64,000 bases of DNA from Populus alba (Eukaryota > Streptophyta > Magnoliopsida > Malpighiales > Salicaceae), in assembly GCF_005239225.2 (NCBI RefSeq), contig NC_133297.1, forward strand, positions 2,674,392 to 2,738,391, written 5' to 3'. Positions 1-10,185 of this stretch are shown here, piece by piece. The notes under the pieces are model-generated. The model did not search any database. It was given only the letters and a program-made list of their open reading frames with translations, and was not told the DNA's origin. The translations under genes were made by a program, and so were the position numbers. The number at the start of each line of letters is the position of its first letter. The first letter of the stretch is position 1.

Positions 1-2
1 CT

Positions 3-1955
3 CTGAGGTATATTTGTAATAAGCCTTTTCTCTCAAGTAGAATTGCAAGGTGGCAAGTTTTATTAGCAGAATATGACATAGTGTATATGACAAGGAAAGC
101 CGTAAAAGGGAGTGCAATCGCAGACCATCTGGCTGATAATGCTGTTGAAGATTACGAACCTTTGGATTTTGATTTCCCTGATGAAGATATATTGTCAATA
201 GAAAAGGAGGAAGAGAAGACAGATTGGTGGACCATGTTTTTTGATGGAGCAGTAAATGTATATGGTAACGGGGCAGGGGCAGTAATAATCTCTCCTAATA
301 AGAAGCAATACCCAGTTTCGGTCAAACTACACTTCGAGTGCACCAACAATACAGCTGAGTATGAAGCTTGTATCCTCGGTTTAGAAGCCGCATTGGAGCT
401 GAAAATAAAGAAGATAGATGTATATGGGGATTCAATGTTGATCATCTGCCAGGTGAAAGGGGAATGGCAAACCAAAGAAGAAAAGTTGAGGCCGTACCAA
501 GAATACCTATCCATGCTAGCAAAGGAATTTGAAGAAATTAGATTCACCCATCTGGGAAGGGAGGGGAATCATTTTGCGGATGCTTTGGCCACACTAGCTG
601 CTATGACTACCATTGATCTCAAGTGCAAGGTACAGCCGGTACACATTGATATTAGAAATGATCCAGCTCACTGTTGTTTAATTGAAGGAGAGATAGACGG
701 ACAACCTTGGTATTACGATATCAAGAATCTGGTGCAGAAGCAGGAATATCCGGAGGGAGCTTCTAAGACGGATAAGAAAACTTTGAGAAGGTTAGCCATA
801 GATTTCTATTTAGATGGAGAGATTTTATATAAAAGGTCATTTGATGGAACCCTGTTAAGATGTTTGGATGAGGCAGATGCTAGAAGGGCATTAAGAGAGG
901 TCCATGAAGGGATTTGCTCAACCCATGCTAGCGGGCATATGATGGCAAGGAAAATCCAAAGGGCTGGTTATTTTTGGATGACACTAGAGAAAGACTGTAT
1001 CAACTATGTCGGAAAATGTCACAAATGTCAAATTTATAGTGACAAGGTCAATATGCCACCAGCTCCATTGTTTAACTTAACATCGCCATGGCCCTTCACG
1101 ATGTGGGGAATTGATGTGATTGGACCTGTAAACCCAAAAGCGAGCAATGGTCATAAATTTATCCTCGTGGCTATTGACTACTTCACAAAATGGGTCGAAG
1201 CCGGGTCATTTGCTCATGTGACGCAAAAAGTGGTGAAGAAATTTATCGAGAGAGATTTGATATGTCGGTATGGTCCACCAGAAAAGATTATAACTGATAA
1301 TGCCCAGAACTTCAACGGCAAGATGATAATAGAGCTTTGCACGAAATGGAAAATCAAGCATTCCAATTCTTCGCCATATAGACCGAAAATGAACGGGGCG
1401 GTAGAAGCTGCTAACAAGAATGTCAAAAAGATTATTCAGAAGATGGTAGTCACCTATAAGGATTGGCATGAGATGTTACCATTTGCCCTTCATGCATATC
1501 GCACCGCAGTTCGAACCTCGACAGGGGCTACCCCATATTCTTTGGTGTACGGTATGGAAGCAGTGATGCCTTTGGAAGTGGAAATCCCATCGTTAAGAGT
1601 GTTAATAGATTCCGAGTTAGAAGAGGCCGAGTGGGCCAAAGTGAGACACGAGCAACTGAACCTGATTAGTGAAAAGAGGATAGCCGCAATATGTCATCAC
1701 CAGCTTTACCAGAAACGAATGGCTAAGGCGTATGATAAGAAGGTTAGACCGCGGTTGTTTCAAGAAGGAGATCTAGTATTGAAGAAAATATTGTCATTAC
1801 CCGGAGATGATCAAAGCAAATGGGCACCAAACTACGAGGGTCCTTATGTAGTAACGAAGGCATTCTCAGGAGGAGCGTTGAAGTTAGCTAGAATGGATGG
1901 AGAAGACCTAGCTCGACCTGTGAATTCTGACTCTGTAAAAAGATATTATGCTTGA
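3..1955 (+). CDS. Tat/Ogre-like Ty3-gypsy polyprotein, 3' part (RNase H and integrase), 5'-partial
   Basis: The frame is open from the window edge, so this is the end of a longer pol reading frame. Numbering from nt 81, a plant gypsy RNase H domain has FDGA (Asp55), TNNTAEYEA (Glu93), YGDS (Asp117) and NHFADALATLA. A linker leads to the integrase: a zinc-binding His region (HEGICSTHASGH) with CHKC, then the catalytic D-D-E as GIDVIG (about nt 1110), TDNAQNF (about 1295) and NGAVEAAN (about 1395). The C-terminal part has the ETGDLV-like stretch QEGDLVLKK. The product would degrade the RNA of RNA/DNA hybrids and insert element cDNA. No stop or frameshift interrupts about 650 codons, unlike the pol at 42-44 kb, so this copy looks young. 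Family level is certain; the Tat/Ogre assignment rests on the LTR, primer-site type and 3' region. Confidence 0.93.
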   Translation: MRYICNKPFLSSRIARWQVLLAEYDIVYMTRKAVKGSAIADHLADNAVEDYEPLDFDFPDEDILSIEKEEEKTDWWTMFFDGAVNVYGNGAGAVIISPNKKQYPVSVKLHFECTNNTAEYEACILGLEAALELKIKKIDVYGDSMLIICQVKGEWQTKEEKLRPYQEYLSMLAKEFEEIRFTHLGREGNHFADALATLAAMTTIDLKCKVQPVHIDIRNDPAHCCLIEGEIDGQPWYYDIKNLVQKQEYPEGASKTDKKTLRRLAIDFYLDGEILYKRSFDGTLLRCLDEADARRALREVHEGICSTHASGHMMARKIQRAGYFWMTLEKDCINYVGKCHKCQIYSDKVNMPPAPLFNLTSPWPFTMWGIDVIGPVNPKASNGHKFILVAIDYFTKWVEAGSFAHVTQKVVKKFIERDLICRYGPPEKIITDNAQNFNGKMIIELCTKWKIKHSNSSPYRPKMNGAVEAANKNVKKIIQKMVVTYKDWHEMLPFALHAYRTAVRTSTGATPYSLVYGMEAVMPLEVEIPSLRVLIDSELEEAEWAKVRHEQLNLISEKRIAAICHHQLYQKRMAKAYDKKVRPRLFQEGDLVLKKILSLPGDDQSKWAPNYEGPYVVTKAFSGGALKLARMDGEDLARPVNSDSVKRYYA

Positions 1956-2430
1956 TGTAGGCCTCTAAATCAATAAAGCAAAGTTTGGCCATGGATTTCT
2001 TTCCTTTTGTGCATTGATCTCACAACAATCATTTTTGCATTAATCCCAACACTGCATCTCATCACTCATTTAAAAGTCTAGCATTGATTGAATGAATTTC
2101 TTCTCTATATAAAAGCTCAGACTAGGATCACACCCCTACACTGGGGGCATGTACAAAATGTTTTTTTTTGAAAAGTTTTTACGGAAGCCTATAGATTTGA
2201 AAACCAAGCTAAAGCATTTGACAAAAGCATGACAAAAAGGCAATAACAAGTCTTACATTCTGAAAAGCGGACTACTGGAGGAAAGTCAAAGACTTCTTCT
2301 CCAAGAATATGATAAGTAAAAAAGGGCAACACGGGAGATGAATCCAGCATACGACTTCAAAAGCAAGCTCATGATAAGAAAGAGCTTCATGAACTAGAAG
2401 AAGATGATGGGGCCTATGTTTCAAAACCAG

Positions 2431-2493
2431 GTACGAAGGCATGCATTGCATCTAATCATAAAATCATTGCATGTATCTCTTTTATCGTTACAG
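2431..2493 (+). other. Intron-like segment in the element 3' region
   Basis: Donor AACCAG|GTACGAAG and acceptor ATCGTTACAG|GAGG bound 63 nt. The related region at 30440-30507 has donor AAACAG|GTAAGG and acceptor ATTGTTACAG|GAAA at the corresponding place (68 nt). Conservation of both splice borders between diverged copies is the support. The size is at the short limit for plant introns, and splicing is inferred only. Confidence 0.4.
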
Positions 2494-2634
2494 GAGGAGA
2501 TCTTAGTGCACTCCCGCAAGATTGTGGATGAAGAAGGAATCATTGATTGGATTCTAGAACAACAAGAAGAGAAGATAATATTTTTTTCAAATCCTGACAG
2601 CTGGAAGAACGACATCGATCGCAATCGGTAAAAG

Positions 2635-3189
2635 GGAATCGCCAGATGGGATTCCAAGTTGTTTGGTTAAAAGAGATCGCCAGAAGGGATCTCGTACTTC
2701 AATGAAGGTCGCCAGAAGGGACTTCATATTTCAGTTTTGAATAACAGGGAATCGCCAGATGGGATTCCAAGTTGGTTGAGATCGCCAGAAGGGATCTCGT
2801 ATTTGGATGAAGGTCGCCAGAAGGGACCTCATATTTTCATAAAAGGAATCGCCAGATGGGATTCCAGGTTGTTAGAGATCGCCAGAAGGGATCTCGTATT
2901 TTGGTATTTGGAGGTCGCCAGATGGGACCGCATATTTCATGATTGTTAAAAGGAATCGCCAGAAGGGATTCCAAGTTGTTTAAAGGAGATCGCCAGAAGG
3001 GATCTCGTGATTCACTATTTGGAGGTTGCCAGATGGGACCTCGTATTTCATGTTAGTTAAAAGGAATCGCTAGATGGGATTCCAGGTTGTTTGAGATCGC
3101 CAGAAGGGATCTCGTGTTTCACTATCTTGGGGGTCGCCAGATGGGACCTCATGTTTTTATATTTTCAGGGAATCGCCAGATGGGATTCC
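2635..3189 (+). repeat. Array of 16 short hairpins with covarying stems (A-B-C triads)
   Basis: Each unit is a 6-bp stem around a constant loop GCCAGATGG or GCCAGAAGG. Three stem types alternate: A = GGAATC/GATTCC, B = GAGATC/GATCTC, C = GAGGTC/GACCTC or close variants. A units start near 2635, 2748, 2847, 2953, 3064 and 3169; B near 2673, 2779, 2875, 2986 and 3093; C near 2704, 2813, 2911, 2023+1000 and 3131. That makes five A-B-C triads plus a final A, with a period of roughly 105 bp. Both arms change together while the loop stays fixed, as expected for selected base pairing. Spacers between hairpins are more variable. Confidence 0.9.
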
Positions 3190-3324
3190 AATGTTTTAGG
3201 CCGAAGAGGATTGCTGTAAAGAAAGATTTTCAGATCGATCAAGCTTCGACCAGATCACTTGCGGGAGTTCAGATCGGATTATCTTTATAAAACTTACTGC
3301 GCAAAACCCTTGCTCCGTAAGCAT

Positions 3325-3341
3325 TATAAAGAGGGGGCAGC
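3325..3341 (+). other. Polypurine tract for plus-strand priming
   Basis: The purine-rich run ATAAAGAGGGGGCAGC lies directly before the LTR start TGTTGTAACCC. An equivalent run (GTAAAGAGGGGGCATC) precedes the LTR at 31958. Position and composition fit the primer of plus-strand cDNA synthesis. Confidence 0.8.
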
Positions 3342-4416
3342 TGTTGTAACCCATTTTTGGGTCCCCACAAAAAAATAATATAAATAGCCAAAGAAGGTTA
3401 GAAAAATAACAGGAGGCAGAGCGCTCGGAAAAATGGTTGGAAGATTTGGTCAAGGAGGTTAAAAAATACCAAGATCGGATTTTTACAGTATATTCTTGGA
3501 TGATGAGAGTCCTGATGGATAAGAAATTTTGAATTTTGAGGAGAAAAAGCCCAAATTTGGATGTTTATGGACTTAATTGGATTTTTAATGGATTTATAGG
3601 GGTTTTGATTGCAAGAAAAATTGATTTTTAAGTCAATGTGGGTTTTAATCAGAAGAAATTTAAGTTTTGGGGCCAAAATATATTTTTTTGGAATTTATTA
3701 TACCAAATCAGGGGCTTAATTGCATAAATATTTAAGTTTAATGGCCAATCAGGGACTTAATTAAGAAAATCCGAAACCAGGGACCAAATTGGAAGAGGCG
3801 CGTAAATGGAGGGGCTGAAATTATTCTGTCTAGGGGCCTAATTGAAGAAATTGGAAGTTTATTAATCAATTGAGGGCGTAATTGAACAAAACAGAGGCCA
3901 GGGATTAGAATGGAAAACGCGGCCGACTTGAGGGGTGGAGGCTGAAATTAGCGGGGGTGCAATTGAATTTTATTCTTGAAATCAGGATTAGATTTGAGGA
4001 CTTAATAGAACAAAGGACAAATTAAGGACTGATTTGAAAAAACATATTTCTGGCGCCTTTTTTTAAATGAAACGGCGCGTTTTCTCCAAAACGACGCCGT
4101 TTCATACATTAAAAAAAAAAAAAGAAAAAAAAAGAAAAGAAAGGGGAGAACCGAACGGTGCCGTTTTGAACGGCACTGTTCACCTTTCTTCTTCCCTCCC
4201 CCCGAACAGACAGTGGGGAAGAAGGAAAAAGAAAGCTTATTTAAATGGCGTTTGTCCCCCTCTCCTACCGACCGGACCAAAGCCCACACGCCGTTGAAGA
4301 CATTGGCCGACCACCCGCCGCGCACCACACCGGGACCGAAGCCCACACGCCTTGACAGTCGCGCCCAATGGCCGACCAGCCTACACCTTGGTTCGCCCCA
4401 AGGCTCCTTCTCCCCC

Positions 4417-4424
4417 TATAAAAG
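4417..4424 (+). promoter_or_regulatory. LTR TATA box
   Basis: TATAAAAG follows a GC-rich stretch and is followed within 30 nt by a purine-rich leader. Equivalent boxes are at 23889-23896 and 35311-35318 (TATAAATA) in related plus-strand LTRs. Confidence 0.65.
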
Positions 4425-4827
4425 CAGGTGACCCGAAGAAAAGAGGGACGAGAAAAAAGAAAGAGAAAGAGGAGGTAGAGGAGAAAGAAAGAAAAACCGA
4501 GACAAAGGAGGAGAGAGAGAGAGAAACCGAAGGAGAGAAACCGAAGGAGAGAAACCACTTAACTAAAAAACCAGAAACAAAAGGAACCCAAAGTTGAGAA
4601 GCTTGGGAAAGCTGACACCAGGAGGGAACTGAAGAAACCGAAACCGAAGCAGCAAACCGGGGGAACAACGACGAACCGTTGACAACAACCGCACCCTCCG
4701 CTGTTCGAACAGCCGCAGCCCTGCCCACAGCCACCGTTCGCGAGCCACAGCACCACCAGCAACCGCCTCCTCCTCGCCAGGTACGCCTCTTCCCCCTGCA
4801 TTTTCTTCCTTTTGCTGCCTAAGTTTT

Positions 4828-4863
4828 CCTCCTGCATGCAGAATCGTTTCTGCATGCAGGAGG
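4828..4863 (+). repeat. Perfect 16-bp hairpin conserved in this LTR family
   Basis: The left arm CCTCCTGCATGCAGAA and right arm TTCTGCATGCAGGAGG are exact complements around the loop TCGT. Homologous hairpins are at 24274-24303, 35699-35728, 22739-22771 and 57482-57514, where stems remain perfect (13-15 bp) although the loop changes from TCGT to CAA in the minus-strand LTR X. It sits downstream of a splice-donor-like site. Confidence 0.9.
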
Positions 4864-4903
4864 TGGGGAGGGAAAATAATTCCCTCCCCCCCCGTTTAGT
4901 TTG

Positions 4904-5155
4904 CTGGGCCAGGCTGATGCTGGCCCAGCGTTGTTATTTTCTTCTCTGGGCCAGACGGGGTCTGGCCCAGAAGTTTTTTGGGGTGGGCCAGAATGGTTCT
5001 GGCCCAGCCCTGTGATCTGGGCCGGTCGGGCCCAGACCAAGGAGTGATTTTTTAGTTGGGCCGAGATCGGCCTAGTTTTATGGTGGGCCGAAGTCGGCCC
5101 AATGTTTTTTTTTTTCGGGGCTGTCCGGCCCATTTAGTTGGGCCGGCCCGCCCAC
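4904..5155 (+). repeat. Cluster of TGGGCC/GGCCCA inverted repeats
   Basis: At least seven consecutive short inverted repeats share TGGGCC on the left and GGCCCA on the right with different loops, beginning at 4904-4928 and ending in TGGGCCGGCCCGCCCA. The same cluster occurs at 22585-22690, 24352-24513, 35777-35940 and 57328-57433. TGGGCC/T is the known plant site II motif bound by TCP factors; such use here is inference. Confidence 0.8.
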
Positions 5156-6231
5156 TTAACATATTATATTATATGTTATTATATATTATATGATATATGT
5201 GTGTATATATATAAAAATTAAAAAAAAAATATTCTGAAAAATCTTTAAAAATATTGTTGATTTTCCTGCATGTTTTGGTCAAAAGTGTTTAATGTTGGTT
5301 TGTATTTTTATACCGTAAAGATACAAAACCAGTGTTAAAAAATACCCGGTTTTCGTCCAAATATCAAAGATTTCAGAATAAAAAATGTTTTTGCTTTCAA
5401 AAAATATTCTAAAAAATCCCTAAAAAATGTTGTTGATTTTTCTGCATATTTTTATCAAAGTGGATTAATATTGGGTTGTATTTTTATACCGTAAGAATAC
5501 AAACCCAGTATTAAAATACCCGATTTTTGTTAAAACATCAAAAAATAAATATTTTCCAAAAAAGGGTTTTGTTTTCATGCATACGGCCTAGTCTCTCCAA
5601 TATATATATATAAATATTATAACATCATATTTTCACACAACAAAGAAAATTTTCAAAACAATATATGTATTAGCATGCATTTTGGCTTTAATAACCAGTT
5701 TATTTAAGCCATGAGAACTAGGCCAATATTTCAAAAAAAATCAAAAATCTATTTTTTTTTTTTTTGTTTTCTTTTAGTATTTGGGATTACGAATTTATAC
5801 GTAAAACGTATTCCTAAATATTATTAATGAAATTCTGGTATAGACATTAGAACGGTTAGGATTTTACCCGATAAGATAAAGACCTTCTTACCGAGGAGGA
5901 TTTTTCTTGAACCATAGACAGACCAACAACTAGAAAAACACGAAAAATACCTTAGATTTTATCAGACAATAAAACAATGCAGCTTACCTTAGGTAGGGCG
6001 TATTTGGGGTGCTAATACCTTCCCTTTACGCAACCAGTCCCCGTACCCGATCTTTGAGACCAGTTAGGGTTCCTAGTGACCAAAATACTAGGTGGCGACT
6101 CTCTTTCCATTTTCCACCCATAAAAGACAATATTTTCTTGTATCCCCATAGATATAGATAGATTTACATTGTAGATAAGAAAATGGAACAAACAATACAT
6201 TTTTTCGCCGCGACGCCGCACACGTGCGACA

Positions 6232-7339
6232 GTCTCCATAAATCTCTGTATGGTTTGAAACAAGCCCCTCGTGCTTGGTACAACTGGTTGAGTGAGTTCT
6301 TACTCTCCATTAGATTTCAGGCATCCAAGGGTGATACTTCTCTGTCTATTCTCTCTCACGATGGTGCCATAATTTACCTGCTTATGTATGTTGATGATAT
6401 TTTATTAACCGGGAGTAACTCAGTTGTGCTTTATAGATTGATTACTTTGCTGCAATCAGAATTTAAGCTTTGGGATTTGGGTTATGTTCATTTCTTCTTG
6501 GGCATTAAAGTTAAACCTACTACTATGGGTATCTTATTAAGCCAACATAAGTATGCCCTCGATATCATCCAACGAGCAGGTATGACTTCATGCAAACTAG
6601 TTGATACTCGTCTATCTGCCTCCTCCAAATTAGGACTCATATCGGGTACTCTCTACTTTGATCCCACACGATATCGACAGATTGTTGGGCATTACAATAT
6701 CTTACCTTCACTAGACCTGATATCTATTATGCAATCAACAAGGTCTGTCAATTTATGCATGCCCCCACTGAGGATCATTGGTTTGCTGTTAAACGCATCC
6801 TGCGTTACCTCTAGGCTACAGCAACTTATGGTCTGCACATCACTAGGGATTCTCCTTTGTCTCTTCATGGTTTCACATATGCTGATTAGGTTGGTAGTAT
6901 TGACGATCGCAAATCCGTAGGTGGTTATCTTGTGTACCTTGGCTCTACCCCTATCTCATGGAAATTCGAGAAACAACACACTGTTGCAAGGTCTTTTATT
7001 GAAGCGGAATACAAAGCCTTAGCTGATGGTACTGCTGAGATTTTATGGATTCACTCATTATTGATAGAACTTCGGATCCCTTCTTCGATTGTGACCATAT
7101 TATGGTGTGATAATTTAGGAACCACTTTCTTATCTGCAAATCCAGTATTTCACACTCGTACTAAACATGTTGAAGTTGATTATCACTTTGTCCGTGATCG
7201 TGTTACTAAGCAAGAAATTCAGGTACGGTTTATCTCTTCCAAAGATCAACTAGTTGATGTCCTTACCAAGCCTCTTCCTCCAATCTTGTTTGTTTACTTT
7301 CGATCGAAGCTTCGGGTGGAATCTCCACCTTCAGCTTGA
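6232..7339 (+). pseudogene. Ty1-copia polyprotein remnant (RT and RNase H)
   Basis: Begins exactly where the gypsy LTR ends, with the copia RT signature SLYGLKQAPRAWY, then YVDDILLTGS (nt 6386-6415). The C-terminal RNase H part is read from 6932: EAEYKALADGTAEILW, KHVEVDYHFVRD and the terminal VDVLTKPLP. The frame is lost by a single-base change near 6690 and a TAG near 6811, so it cannot make a full protein. Everything upstream of the RT core lies on the other side of the inserted gypsy element, outside the window. Confidence 0.9.
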
Positions 7340-7344
7340 CGAGG

Positions 7345-7526
7345 TGTATTAAGGAAAGAGACCCTATACAATGTAAACACTTATATAGTAATAGTTATAG
7401 TATGTAATACATCCCACCATTATATTGTACACAACCCTACAAGTATAAATACAAAGCTTGGCTGCTACCCTTAGGCAACCAACACAATTAAACACAAAAC
7501 TATCTCTCAATTAATCTTAACTTTCA
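7345..7526 (+). mobile_element. Probable 3' LTR of the copia element
   Basis: Six bases after the copia stop a TGTATTAAGG sequence begins. TATAAATA is at 7444-7451 and a possible CA end at 7525-7526, giving a short LTR of about 180 bp. The 5' LTR is not in the window and I see no clear target duplication, so the 3' border is uncertain. Confidence 0.5.
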
Positions 7527-8525
7527 GTACGTATCAATCATTTAAGGAGTAAGGACCTTAAAATTTTTTTTAAAAAAAGAAGGAATCCATTCACTTTAAA
7601 AATTAAAACTTTGTTTTTTTTTTCCTTTCTTTCAATAAAGTGAGAATCATATATAAAGTAGCCCCACCAATTAATAGATGGAGGATAAAAGAGAAAGAAG
7701 AATACAACGGTGAAGCAAAAAGGATAGCGAACAAAGTTAAAACTTTGTTGAATTCTTTAATAAATAACATTAATATTATTTAAATATATTGCAAATAAGT
7801 GAGAAATTGATTTCAAAAAACCTTTGAATGATACCCATACCCTTCTAAAAGCTCGTAATTATATCAAATTTAACTTCTAATATTTTAAAAATTATAAACA
7901 AACTTATTCAATGTTTTTGGACTCAAGCAAGTTGGATTTATCGTGTCAACTAAATATTTTGTGGTTATTATAGATATCCGCAGATTAAGTTTATATTGCA
8001 AATTATAATGGATCCACATTTAGAAATGAACCTACATCATGAACTGCAAGTGTGATGACACCCTTAATGTTATGTCTAATTTGCATACCTTGCACTGCTT
8101 TTTAAACTTAATCCACAAACAATCAAATATAAAGACAAAAGGAGTATAGGGCATACGGGTCCGGTCGGGTTGATTGAGTGTTAAAAATCCCAAACTGCCA
8201 CCCAACCCGTGATATCCATTTCTATCCTTTAGATTCCTTTTAGTATTTCAAACAAAGGATGAAACAATTATCACTTCTGAACCTCAAAACTAATATCAAA
8301 TCATGCAAACGGTGATGAAACATACCCAAACAATATTAAGTTCAAAATGAAGTACTCAACAAATACTAAATTAATTCAATAAAAATTATATTCATATAAT
8401 CATAGTTAAGCTCCATCGAAAATTCTTGAATAATAAAATCACTTCCCAGAAAAATTAAAAGAAATCATATATGATACGATAAACATCACTTTAGATTTGA
8501 AGAAATTGACTCCTTGAAGGGTAGT
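7527..8525. other. Intergenic AT-rich DNA, nothing recognised
   Basis: No reading frame, RNA gene or repeat structure stood out. Homology with the gene 3 upstream region starts only at about 8526, so the segment lies outside the duplicated PLP unit. Confidence 0.6.
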
Positions 8526-9706
8526 TGTCTCTTGCATAAATTGTTCTACTTTTTTTTTCTCCTCCAAGGTGTTGCCTCCTCTCTATTATAATTGAGTTTA
8601 TATACCTTTAGTATATCCTTTAAAGACATGGAAATCATTTTCCTTTTCTGCCAGGTATTTTTGCTTAGGTTGTGGGCCGATTTTGAGGAAGTAAACTTGT
8701 GAATTACAAATTCTCTATTTCTTGAAAAATTGTAGCCCTTCCAATTCATCTTTCCAACTCATATGGTATTGCATTTTTATTACTTTTAGAATTCCATGTA
8801 TTGACCAAAAACCAAGATAGTGTTGGCTTCAACATAAATTATTTTTATTCTTATCATTGGTGCGTCAAGAATATCACTACTTGTATCTAATTTTTTTTCT
8901 TCAAAGTGAGCTGCATTAAATATTTAATAGGATGTCACTAGTTAGAAACATCACAAAATTCAAGTTTATAATAATAATAATAATAGCCTTTAATTTTCTA
9001 AAGATAAATTACAAAAATCTTATTAAATTAAATATTTTAAAAAAATCTTACTTCGGACACAAACTAATTACATTTGAATTGAAGATTTTCCTGTCTGATT
9101 TCAAATTCAAAAGTCTTGAATGTTCATGCAGGTCAGCAGATGTTTTATTCCCTGCAGAACTCTCCCCTTTGTTTCAATATTTCCCAGTAATCTCTTCTTA
9201 TTTGGTCTCTGTTAACATGTCATCTATTTAATTAAATAAAAGAAATAAACAACACGTGACCACATAATACAAAACCATTTTGCAAAAAAGATGAGACGAT
9301 GTTGCTTAAGTCCCATAGACGGCCAGAAGATTTGATTTGAGAAATTGCCAAGGACTTGATATCCTTGCGTTCTTATCTTCAAGATCTCAAAGTCTGTCCT
9401 TCTGCATGGCTGCTGGGAACGATACCTTGACCTCTAATAGTCATATTTTTTTTAAGGTAATCGGTAAATATTATTGATGAAAAACTAGCCATTTAGAGGA
9501 TGAACATGAAAGAAAAACAAAGGGATTTCAAATAAAAACAATAGCATAGAAGAAGGAAAAGTAAAAGTTGACATAAGTGAACAATCTATCTAAGAACATC
9601 AGCAAACAGGAATCTAGCAGATCATTACCCGTGTAATAAAAATTTTCTTCATAGCTTTTTAACCAAGTTGATATTTAGTGAACAGTTAAAGAAAAACATG
9701 ATCTTC
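8526..9706 (+). other. Distal upstream region of PLP gene 1, homologous to that of gene 3
   Basis: The segment from GTAGTTGTCTCTTGCATAAA matches 19598-19668 and 54323-54391, then continues as 58823 onward, where nested LTRs split the same sequence. The copy before gene 3 has about 720 bp extra (roughly 59328-60048) between ACAAAAATCTTA and CGGCACAAACTAATTAC. The order of matches shows that upstream region and gene were duplicated together before the LTR insertions. Confidence 0.75.
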
Positions 9707-10185
9707 TGTTACAAAATAATATAAATTATATTTTAGGTCTTCATCTAACAATTTAAACTATTGGGTTGAGATATTTTTTTAACATAGTATCAAAACCTTA
9801 TTAATCAAGCAGTCACGAATTTGAATCTCACTAACCTCATTCTATTTGATAAAAAATTAAGCACAATGTAGTGTGTGCTCGTACAAGTTTCAAGCCAAAA
9901 AAGCTTTTACTTGAAGGAATGAGTTAGAGAATAATATAAATCATACATAAGAACCTCATCTAATCGCTTTAGCTATTGAGTTGAGATGATAATTTCGCTT
10001 GGTATTAGAGTTTTATTGACTAAACGATTACAAGTTCAAATCCTATCACTCTCATTGTATTTAATAAAAATTAAGCACAAATAATATTAGCATATATAAA
10101 TTTCAAGCCAAAAAGACATTTACTTAAAAATTATATTAAAAAATAATATAAATTATATATTGAGAACTCATCTAATAATCCTCCA
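9707..10185 (+). mobile_element. Tandem TRIM-like element: three short LTRs, two internal domains
   Basis: LTR-like segments of about 78 bp with the core AATAATATAAAT and CTCATCTAA start near 9707, 9922 and 10131. The first two are followed by TAGTATCAAAACC (9785) and TGGTATTAGAG (10000), decayed forms of the Met-tRNA primer site TGGTATCAGAGCC. Purine-rich TTGAAGGAATGAG precedes the second LTR. No coding capacity is present, as expected for terminal-repeat retrotransposons in miniature. A related array precedes gene 3 (60763-61250). Confidence 0.65.

Larger units (their letters stand above)
1956..3341 (+). other. 3' untranslated region of the Tat/Ogre-like element
   Basis: Non-coding stretch between the integrase stop and the 3' LTR. 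It contains the phrase actgggggca (about 2141), an intron-like segment (2431-2493), a hairpin array (2635-3189) and a polypurine tract ending just before the LTR. The same order recurs at 28.1-31.96 kb in a diverged relative, which supports treating it as one functional 3' region. Tandem repeats between integrase and 3' LTR are known in plant Tat/Ogre elements. Confidence 0.8.
3342..6231 (+). mobile_element. 3' LTR of the Tat/Ogre-like element (about 2.9 kb)
   Basis: Starts TGTTGTAACCCATTTTTGGG after the polypurine tract and ends CACGTGCGACA, where copia coding sequence begins. Inside are AATTGA-rich degenerate repeats (3.5-4.0 kb), a TATAAAAG box (4417-4424), a purine-rich leader (4430-4560), a donor-like CCAG|GTACG (4780/4781), a perfect hairpin (4828-4863), a TGGGCC/GGCCCA array (4904-5155) and an AT-rich part with two diverged copies of a segment of about 170 bp (5229-5540). 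The length is typical of Ogre-like elements. The same family is seen at 22869-25463, 35053-36879 and, reversed, 56244-58814. Confidence 0.9.
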
